DNA of 64,000 nucleotides from Planctomycetota bacterium (lineage in GTDB: Bacteria > Planctomycetota > PUPC01 > DSUN01). Each line of letters starts with the position of its first letter. Position 1 is the first letter of the stretch. Location of the stretch: the NCBI GenBank assembly GCA_035384565.1, contig DAOOIT010000021.1, forward strand, positions 22,804 through 86,803, in the 5' to 3' direction. This document shows positions 63,880 to 64,000 of this stretch, in pieces. The notes below the pieces were generated by a model, which saw nothing but the letters and a program-made list of their open reading frames with translations, was not told the origin of the DNA and did no database searches. A program made the position numbers and the translations under genes.

Positions 63880-64000
63880 TCCCGGGGAATCGCTGGGCTT
63901 TCCTCGCCCCACGCTCTGCTCCCTTATCTCTCCCTACGTTTTGCTCCCTTTTCTCGTCCCTACGCTCTGCGTGGGGACGGGCCTCTTGGCCGCTCCGCGG

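Larger units (their letters stand above)
63391..64000. other. Gene-free stretch with four or more long hairpins
   Basis: No convincing gene. It holds two TTGCTCA hairpins, the second copy of the two-hairpin element and a short hairpin at 63956-63978 (GTCCCtACGC / GCGTgGGGAC). Repeated CCCTACGyTyTGC words occupy 63900-63975. Confidence 0.65.

Noticed and set aside
63472..63978. Series of hairpins as a CRISPR array
   Set aside because: The units are inverted, not direct, repeats of unequal length without regular spacers, and no cas gene is nearby.

Overview
The window is G+C-rich (roughly two thirds by eye), almost fully coding bacterial DNA. It looks like an uncultivated member of the Planctomycetota/PVC-type bacteria or a neighbouring phylum. 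The support is indirect: a PEP-CTERM anchored protein, several very large secreted proteins built from CBM9-like, FlgD-like and beta-propeller domains, a TPR/FG-GAP/PQQ-propeller operon, Gfo/Idh/MocA and GH38/GH78 sugar-processing genes, and many gene-embedded palindromes. No rRNA, tRNA, CRISPR array or phage genes were found.

Layout. 1-3.1 kb: the 3' part of a GH38 alpha-mannosidase, then a small antitoxin/PIN-toxin pair flanked by a degraded copy of the mannosidase 3' end. 3.4-13.3 kb: an EF-hand protein, then a minus-strand metabolic and redox block with pyruvate dehydrogenase E2, E1beta and E1alpha, a rubredoxin overlapping E1alpha, a DsbD-type disulfide reductase, glucose-6-phosphate dehydrogenase, a small siroheme sulfite reductase, a YHS lipoprotein, ferritin and thiol peroxidase. 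13.4-14.9 kb: a phosphohexomutase. 14.9-27.5 kb: a minus-strand glycan operon (Gfo/Idh/MocA oxidoreductase, two giant secreted propeller proteins, GH78 rhamnosidase-like enzyme, YdjC-type deacetylase). 28.2-29.2 kb: a ferritin-like/GGDEF diguanylate cyclase. 29.3-37.4 kb: two more giant secreted propeller proteins. 37.5-46 kb: a secreted TIM-barrel-like protein, a Kef antiporter fused to a PTS EIIA domain, a SelW-family selenoprotein with its membrane partner, a GHL10-like protein and a PEP-CTERM protein. 46-55.2 kb: an operon for a TPR protein, an FG-GAP protein, a PQQ-like propeller and a proline-rich protein. 55.3-63.4 kb: a secreted nitrilase-family enzyme, a HEPN/MNT pair, a zinc alcohol dehydrogenase, a VOC protein, an RTX-like repeat protein and a GH20-like remnant.

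How it fits together. Most secreted proteins point to recognition and breakdown of complex glycans, with the mannosidase, rhamnosidase, deacetylase and sugar dehydrogenases feeding central metabolism through the mutase, Zwf and PDH. A second theme is thiol, iron and peroxide chemistry (Tpx, ferritin, rubredoxin, DsbD, small sulfite reductase, SelW).

Most notable are (1) an in-frame UGA in a SelW gene followed by a bacterial-type SECIS hairpin, which conventional gene calling would lose, (2) at least three families of palindromic DNA elements that sit between genes and also in frame inside genes, adding peptide segments to the proteins, and (3) a two-hairpin intergenic element present twice with compensatory stem changes.
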